From assembly GCA_947247005.1 (NCBI GenBank), contig OX365955.1:14303322-14367321 (forward strand): 64,000 bases of DNA. Direction: 5' to 3'. The notes below the pieces were generated by a model. That model made no database searches. It worked only from the letters and a program-made list of their open reading frames with translations, and was not told the DNA's origin. Position numbers and translations under genes: made by a program. Positions 57,185 through 64,000 of this stretch are shown in pieces; the first letter of the stretch is position 1; every line of letters begins with the position of its first letter. Origin of the DNA: Spisula solida (lineage: Eukaryota > Mollusca > Bivalvia > Venerida > Mactridae).

Positions 57185-57770
57185 TTTAAATTTACCCCCA
57201 TCCACCTTTGGCGGTTATTCTCGGTGGAATTAAATTATATTTATCTATAAAAATATACATTTAACGAAAGCCCTATGTCTTCACATGATTTTGGTACAAT
57301 TCGGATCTTTAAATAATAGAAATAAGGAAGATATGGCATATATTTGTCAACTATACTAGTAGATTTTTAACGAAAATTTACAAATTTTTGACTTCCTCAT
57401 TAATATTCATGAGTATGCAAATGTGATAATTTGCATAAAATCATTGCAAATGATGAACCAATTCATTAGCTTCATTTTGATACCATTTTGACCATTCTAC
57501 CTGTAGAATTGACCAAGATATGGTGCAATTTCAAGTTGATGTATGCACTTAATTGACCTTTGACCTCATTTATGACCTTCACAGAGGGTTTTGCGCTAGG
57601 CATCCACCCAAACCATATACAACTGGTATTGGGCAATTCAAATATGGTATTGAAACACTTCTACTAAAAAATGCCATGGACCATGAAAAATAAGCGACTT
57701 TTGTGCTGATGGACTCCCAACTAATTTAGACATTGTGTTATATAAGCTATAACTTAGCTTTTTACCATTT

Positions 57771-58995
57771 TTAGCTCACCTGTCACAAAGTGACAAGGTG
57801 AGCTTTTGTGATCGCTCTTCGTCCGTCGTCCGTCCGTCCGTCCGTTCACAATTGCTTGTGAACACACTATAGGTCACAAATTTAGCCTGATCAATATGAA
57901 ACTTGATCACAATGATCATCTTCATACAATCTAGGTCAAGTTCGATATTGGGTCATCTGGGGTCAAAAACTAGGTCACTAGGCCAAATCAAAGGAAAACC
58001 TTGTGAACACATTAGAGGTCACAATTTGAGCCTAATCTTTATGAAACTTGATCACAATGATCATCTCTATAAAATCTAGGTCAAGTTCGATATTGGGTCA
58101 TCTGGGGTTAAAAACTAGGTCACGAGGCCAAATCATTGAAAAAGCTTGTGAACACACTAGAGGTCGCAATTTGAGCCTAATCTTTATGAAACTTAATCAT
58201 AATGATCATCTCTATAAAATCTAGATCAAGTTCGATATTGGGTCATCTGGGGTCAAAAACTAGGTCACAAGGCCAAATCATTGAAAAAGCTTGTGAACAC
58301 ACTAGAGATCACAATTTTGACCTTATCTTTATGAATCTTGGTCACAATGATCATCTCTATAAAATCTAGGTCAAGTTTGATATGGGGTCATCTTGGGTCA
58401 AAAACTAGGTCACTAGGTGAAATCATAGAAAAACCTTGTGTAGTCACTAGAGGTCACAATTTTGACTCAATCTTTATGAGACTTGGTCACAATGGTCATC
58501 TCAACAAAATCTAGGTCAAGTTTGATATTGGGTCATCTGGGGTCAATAACTAGGTCACTAGGTCAAATAATAGAAAAAGTTTGTGTAGTCACTAGAGGTC
58601 ACAATTTTGACTTAATCTGTATGAAACTTGGTCACAATGATCATCTTAACAATATCTAGGTCAAATTCGATATTGGGTCATCTTGGGTCAAAAACTAGGT
58701 CACATGGTTAAATCATAGAAAAACCTTGTGTAGTCACTAGAGGTCACAATGTAGACCTTATCTTTATGAAACTTGGTCACAATGATCATCTCAACAAAAT
58801 CTAGGCCAAGTTCGATATTGGTTTATCTGGGGTCAAAAACTAGGTCATTAAGTCAAATCATAGATAAACCTTGTGTAGTCACTAGAGGTCACAATATTGG
58901 CCTTATCTGTATGAAACTTGGTCACAATGATCATCTCTACAAAATCTAGGTCAAGTTTTACAGGTGAGCGACCTAGGGTCCTTTGGGCCCTCTTG
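57771..58995 (+). mobile_element. Family A minisatellite element, full-length
   Basis: Starts TTAGCTCACCTGTCACAAAG with its hairpin partner TGACAAGGTGAGC, then CGTCCGTCGTCCGTCCGTCC. The core has seven to eight units of about 144 bp (TATGAAACTTGGTCACAATG, GGTCAAAAACTAGGTCACTA). It ends ACAGGTGAGCGACCTAGGGT then CCTTTGGGCCCTCTTG. It is the best-preserved copy in the window. Confidence 0.85.
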
Positions 58996-59429
58996 TTGTG
59001 TAAATGTATAACTAAAAGCGTGCCAAACGTAACGTCGCGTTTTGACGTAATTGCTGGTGATGTCATGATGTCTAACATAATATTGTACATGATTGTTTTG
59101 TATACAGTGTTCTTAACCTGGTCAAGTTGAATAAAGGAAACGTGTTGTTTTGAATACAGATTTGTTTTAGTTGTCTTCTTGTGTCAGTCTATTTTTAGAA
59201 AATCTTGTATATTTCAACATTCAAAGAACTAAGATCGACGCAGTTACTTGCCCTTGCATGACATTCAAAATGTCAGGTTGATCACATGACCTGACAGTCC
59301 GTTTTGGGTCGATCATTGTCAAAAAGATTGGAACTGTTGATGACAGTCAAACTATCTGCTTCTGGGGAAATGGGACTTTAGCATTGTAGAAAAAAGTGAG
59401 GTATAATAAGAAAATATAGGCACGTGTTT
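58996..59429. other. Intergenic, unassigned
   Basis: No gene or repeat boundary recognised. Confidence 0.3.
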
Positions 59430-59512
59430 GGATGCGTAGTAATTTAATCATGAGTGCGTAGCACGAGTGATTTAATGTACGCATTCAAACGAGTGCCTAT
59501 ATTTTATAACCC
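59430..59512. repeat. Inverted relative of the 12735-12845 repeat
   Basis: Contains GAGTGCGTAGCACGAGTGAT TTAAT and, inverted around it, ACGAGTGCCTATATTTTATA versus AAAATATAGGCACGTGTTTG. The whole forms an imperfect palindrome. Confidence 0.6.
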
Positions 59513-60987
59513 AACAAAGCACAGCTTCCTATTTATTATTTCCTTCTAACATCGCCAATGCTCTGCAATTTATAGCTTGACATCAAACTACTTTTTTTCC
59601 TACTCCTAGGAACGTTACCATCACCGTCAGGCTACATCATTTGTCATAGTATATGATGTCAAACATGACGTCATCAATCAGCTATGTATGGGGATGAAGA
59701 GAAAAATGAAATAAGTAATCTGCGGCATCATGCGCTAGTCTCACTTATTTGAGACTCTACTCACGCATGATATGAGGCCATATGATCAAATCTCACGCAT
59801 TTCGCGGACAACTGGAACCTGACATTTTTTGTTTACATTGATCACAAGTATTAATTTAAATTCATGGTATGTCATAAAAGTGGAATAAGTGAAAACTCAT
59901 ATAACTTTAAAGTTTTAGTACGGAAAATCTCATTTTAATGAAATCTCCTGCATTAAGTACCATCACCAATCTCACGCAAAGGGTCTGCGAAACACGGTGT
60001 ATATGTAGTGTACATGTACAACGCTTCATGAAAGTCATCAATCAAGACTAAATTAATTTGCACAAATGTTTTTATTCAAAACAATACAACACAGTACACA
60101 TATAATATCTCAATTGCAATATAAATAATACTTCATTTTAGTTTGGAAAGCCTCAAGTTCTTATTTTTTTTATCAATGGGAAAAGGCAGCAGTAAAGTAA
60201 ATAATACAATATTCTGATCCCGGTATCTTTCTGCATGTAGTCAATATAGATGGAAAACGAGTACTGAGCCATGATTGCACTTTTAGCTATAGACTATATA
60301 TAGTGGATACCCAATGGTTACGGCTCAGATATATATATATATATATATATATTAAATATAACGTAAATACTTCTTCATCAGATCAATCAAAGAGGACGGA
60401 TGTATATATATAATATCACAGATAAATTAATAACTTTGAAATGCAAAATGTATACATGTAACAATAAGGAAACAGTATGAATGGTTTGAAATCTTAAGAT
60501 AGATAAACATCTATGATATTATCCATCCGTTGTATTGCTTTTCAATATAATAATTTATACAATACTGTAACAACATACTATATCAACAGAGGTCTTCCAT
60601 TTAATTATAGGTCATTTATTCAGGCCTGTCACTTGTATACAAACAATGCAATATCATAACATTGTAATTATATTATTTTCAAATTTTAATTGGAGAAAAA
60701 GGCAGTGAAATTCAATACCTTATTCACTATGCCACATATTAAAATAAGACATTAAAATGAGAAATTGCAACATTTATGCACACAATGTTATGTGACTGAC
60801 CTGAATAATCAAGTTATGTCACTTCCTGTTCCATAATGTGAGAAATTAAACAAGCTTCATACGTTTTAAAAGTTTAAAAAAATTATAGGAAGATCTATCA
60901 AACATTTCACTGACTTTGGTCGTCTGATTTCATTCATGTCGTGCTCAGTAATGTTTACACAATTGATAGACCGGTACCATGATAACA
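59513..60987. other. 3' side of the unidentified minus-strand gene
   Basis: Any 3' UTR of the gene at 60988-61803 lies here. A (TA)n tract sits at 60329-60352. 60610-60830 shares sequence with the DNA after CYB5R (45620-46000). Confidence 0.35.
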
Positions 60988-61803
60988 CTAAGCATAGGTA
61001 AGAATCTTTGTTGCAGATAATATCTGCTGGACACAGTCTACAAACTGGAAATCTGTATCCTGAATTCTTTCTTTTGCCCCAGCAGACGACAATTCCAAAA
61101 GCATATGGTACAAGTTAGAACGGAACTGAAATGTATAAATATAAGATTGAGCTTAATTTTAATATAGGACTTAAGGTTTTACGACTTTATTAACTCAAAT
61201 AAATTTATTTTATACATATTTTCATGTCTTAAATAGACAATGCCTAGCACTCTTCAAAAACATTTAGGAGTAAAATTTAATCATTGCATACAATGTCCAA
61301 TTCAGTTAAACCAAACACATTTTCAATGAGCAATAAAGGGAGACAATCCAATTACTGTAATAAACTTAATAACAAGACACCTTATCAAGGGAGATCATTC
61401 TTGATATCATCCAATAATGAGTAATGAAGGGAGACAATCCAATAACAGAAATGGACTTAACAAGACACCTTGTGTATGTGATCATTATGTCACAAATCGA
61501 CAAGCATATTTTTGGCTGGATGCTGGGCGGGCATTAAACAATCATCGAGGCCTTTTTGAGTGCAGTCGGAGAAGATTTAAATATATATATATATAACGAT
61601 ATTCTAGTCCATTTCTGATGAGAATAGTGTAGGGTGTATAGAATAAATGATCAAGCTGTTTTATTACTTCAGCAATGTAATATGGAGAATGTTTTACTAA
61701 CCTCAGTGCCTTCAGCTAATTCTTCATCAAAAGCATCATCAAATTCTGTCATTTTTAACTTCATACTTCGTCTCTTGGTCATCAAGAATAACGACCAATC
61801 CTC
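60988..61803 (-). CDS. Unidentified protein, last two coding exons
   Basis: Exon 61803-61702 has an acceptor ACATTGCAG and donor GTTAGT, 34 codons, phase 0 both sides: EDWSLFLMTKRRSMKLKMT followed by an acidic stretch FDDAFDEELAEG. The last exon 61125-60988 has acceptor ACATTTCAG and 45 codons to a stop: FRSNLYHMLLELSSAGAKER .. FVDCVQQILSATKILTYA. Two exons in one frame with consensus splice sites and helical, protein-like composition make this a real gene end. I do not recognise the family; the heptad-like hydrophobic spacing suggests an alpha-helical C-terminus. Earlier exons were not found up to the right edge, so the rest of the gene lies beyond 64000 or in exons too short to see. Confidence 0.6.
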
Positions 61804-62569
61804 CTGCAATGTAACATGTTTTCCTTACTTTAATCACTATATAATGATATAACTAAATCAAATGTGGGAGCTCCTCTTCACTAAAACCATCTTGCAACGT
61901 ATATTTTGCGAAACTTTCTCCATGAATGTAATCCTTATAAATTTATGCAAACTACTTTGACACACTTGTCATAAAGATAAGATTATATCTAGACAAAAAT
62001 CTGAATACAGTTGATGTCAATGGATTGTTCTCCTATGTCTATGAAGAAAGTGTTATGTAAGTAATGTTAGTACGAAGTTCAGTGAAACAACCCCCTGGTA
62101 CTGTACATAGAATCTTAATGCAGTAAAATTCATGTTTTGAGAAATATTTATTAAAATATCCAATGTCAGTATAATAGTAGGTAGCCATGACAACAACTTC
62201 ATAACTATTTGTACAATTATGGAATCTACAAAATAGTGATACGAAAGCTCTACAGTACATTAAATAACAACAATGTCATATAAACATATCATGATATTAT
62301 TCCAATGTACCATACCAATATAGATAATAACATTGCGTTAATTTTGAGGATTTTGAACCGAGCTACAGGGACTCGACGTCTGAACCCACAGTATCATATT
62401 CCGTTTCTACTACAGTAGCTTAGCAGGCCAGAGCAAACGTGGGATCTGACGATGACCGGCACTATGGCAGAGTTTTTATAAAGAAGCAATGATACTTTAC
62501 AAACTTCTGGGTATATCATAGATTGCAGTATCGTATTGTTTACAAGTTGAGTAATTCGTATCTAATACG
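61804..62569. other. Intron DNA of the unidentified gene
   Basis: No additional exon recognised. 62350-62450 has a worn tRNA-like stretch, too degraded to call. Confidence 0.3.
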
Positions 62570-63479
62570 GCCTACACTATACGGTCACCTGTGAGGTATA
62601 TCAAAGGGCCTACACTATACGGTCACCTGTGAGGTATATCAAAGGGCCTACACTATACGGTCACCTGTGAGGTATATCAAAGGGCCTACACTATACGGTC
62701 ACCTGTGAGGTATATCAAAGGGCCTACACTATACGGTCACCTGTGAGGTATATCAAAGGGCCTTCACTATACGGTCACCTGTGAGGTATATCAAAGGGCC
62801 TACACTATACGGTCACCTGTGAGGTATATCAAAGGGCCTACACTATACGGTCACCTGTGAGGTATATCAAAGGGCCTACACTATACAGTCACCTGTGCGG
62901 TATATCAAAGGGCCTACACTATACAGTCACCTGTGAGGTATATCAAAGGGCCTACACTATACGGTCACCTGTGAGGTATATCAAAAGGCCTACACTATAC
63001 AGTCACCTGTGAGGTATATCAAAGGGCCTACACTATACAGTCACCTGTGAGGTATATCAAAGGGCCTACACTATACGGCCACCTGTGAGGTATATCAAAG
63101 GGCCTACACTATACGGTCACCTGTGAGGTATATCAAAGGGCCTACACTATACAGTCACCTGTGAGGTATATCAAAGGGCCTACACTATACGGTCACCTGT
63201 GAGGTATATCAAAGGGCCTACACTATACGGTCACCTGTGAGGTATATCAAAGGGCCTACACTATACGGTCACCTGTGCGGTATATCAAAGGGCCTACACT
63301 ATACGGTCACCTGTGAGGTATATCAAAGGGCCTACACTATACGGTCACCTGTGAGGTATATCAAAGGGCCTACACAATACGGTCACCTGTGAGGTATATC
63401 AAAGGGCCTACACTATACGGTCACCTGTGAGGTATATCAAAGGGCCTACACTATACGGTCACCTGTGAGGTATATCAAA
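62570..63479. repeat. 38-bp satellite, about 24 copies
   Basis: Unit GGGCCTACACTATACGGTCA + CCTGTGAGGTATATCAAA in strict tandem with only point variants (CGG/CAG before TCACC, GAGG/GCGG). No spacers between units. It contains TATAC and GGTCACC / a short ACCTGTGAGGT inverted word. Confidence 0.97.
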
Positions 63480-63751
63480 CGTATTTAGTACAATCATCGT
63501 TATTAATTAATTTATATTTCAAATTAACATACATCTACATCATTATAAATCAACCATAGAAGTTTTAAACAATGAAGCATAGATTAATTTCTCACAAATG
63601 ATACAGTATATAATTTTTATATATATATACTACCGGATAGTACATGTATAATATACAGTAACACAGACAATGCACAAATACAATGATAATACACTCACAT
63701 CGTCCTATTGGCAAATTATTTCAGAAAAACAAAGATATTTAGGTAACATAC
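63480..63751. other. AT-rich flank of the satellite
   Basis: Includes a (TA)n tract at about 63618-63630. No gene seen. Confidence 0.3.
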
Positions 63752-64000
63752 AAGAGGGTCAAGATGGCCCTTGAGTGCTCACCAGGGTACTGTTTTATCA
63801 AAGCACTTACGAAAACCTTAAAGTAACGCCCAAATTTAAATTCTTGTTGTATCTACAAAACTTGGTCAATGGATCTGAAATACTAATAATGATTCAGTTC
63901 CTGAACCCCTAGAAACAGTATCCATAACCAATTTGTAGTAGTGAGAGAATTAAAGAATTTAAATTTGAGTGTAACTTTAAGATTTTCATATTTGTACTTT
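63752..64000 (-). mobile_element. Family A element, reverse orientation, runs off the right edge
   Basis: Begins ACAAGAGGGTCAAGATGGCC then CTTGAGTGCTCACCAGG, a diverged inverse of the family A right end. The core that follows lacks the usual 144-bp words, so it may be a subfamily. Confidence 0.5.

Larger units (their letters stand above)
52660..57620. mobile_element. Second, more diverged inverted-repeat structure of about 5 kb
   Basis: Left arm about 52680-53110, right arm about 57185-57610. Shared words, inverted at the right: GGTATCAAAATGAAGCTAAT, AGGTCAAAGGTCAA, ACTCATGAATATT.ATGAG and GTGG.TGGGG.TA. The interior contains a SINE (54028-54350) and a degenerate tandem core (55110-55960). 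Same plan as its left neighbour but older. Exact ends and target duplication not determined. Confidence 0.5.

Noticed and set aside
62570..63479. CRISPR array
   Set aside because: The 38-bp units are directly head to tail with no unique spacers, and the genome is eukaryotic.

Overview
The window is eukaryotic and intron-rich. It looks like a gene-poor stretch of a bivalve mollusc genome. The organism call is inference. It rests on low GC, small exons with GT..AG introns, vertebrate-alignable FGFR and CYB5R proteins, and many copies of repeats with GTCCGTC-rich ends and minisatellite cores of a kind I associate with bivalve genomes. It was not checked by any search.

Three host genes can be supported. 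(1) On the minus strand, the 5' part of an FGF-receptor-family gene: exon 1 with a signal peptide at 22149-22239, then Ig-domain exons at 5750-5907, 4045-4168 and 3532-3719. The gene continues off the left edge. (2) On the plus strand, a complete NADH-cytochrome b5 reductase gene in eight coding exons from 31740 to 42977, 306 residues. (3) On the minus strand, the last two coding exons of an unidentified protein at 60988-61803. The reductase and the FGFR-type gene are divergent (FGFR minus, CYB5R plus), separated by about 9.5 kb of retroelement debris.

Almost everything else is mobile or tandem DNA, much of it nested. Region by region: 1-1965 Gypsy and LINE fragments; 6.5-11.2 kb a three-level nest (a GCCCCC-ended repeat, split by a solo-LTR-like insertion, itself split by a 2.6-kb inverted-repeat transposon carrying a PHD-finger exon); 14.1-16.1 kb an inverted-repeat element built of GGCATTAGGTGGAAAT-like units with a possible two-exon mini gene; 16.1-17.3 kb an RTE-like LINE 5' part; 17.3-22.1 kb a minisatellite element split by a 4-kb foldback element; 23.2-23.6 kb a palindromic MITE; 23.8-28.5 kb pieces of several Gypsy elements in both orientations; 29.8-31.5 kb a CR1/jockey-type LINE with a long open reverse-transcriptase frame ending about 270 bp upstream of the reductase start codon. 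The reductase introns hold pogo-like, mariner-like and hAT-like non-autonomous elements with visible target-site duplications.

From 46.0 to 59.0 kb there is no host gene that I can see. It holds a 32-bp tandem array, a 5.8-kb element with about 790-bp inverted arms around a 42-bp minisatellite, a second diverged 5-kb inverted-repeat structure around another degenerate tandem core, several tRNA-derived SINEs and a 144-bp-period minisatellite element. A very regular 38-bp satellite (about 24 copies) lies at 62570-63479. The recurring architecture of inverted arms plus a tandem-repeat core is the most unusual theme of the window.
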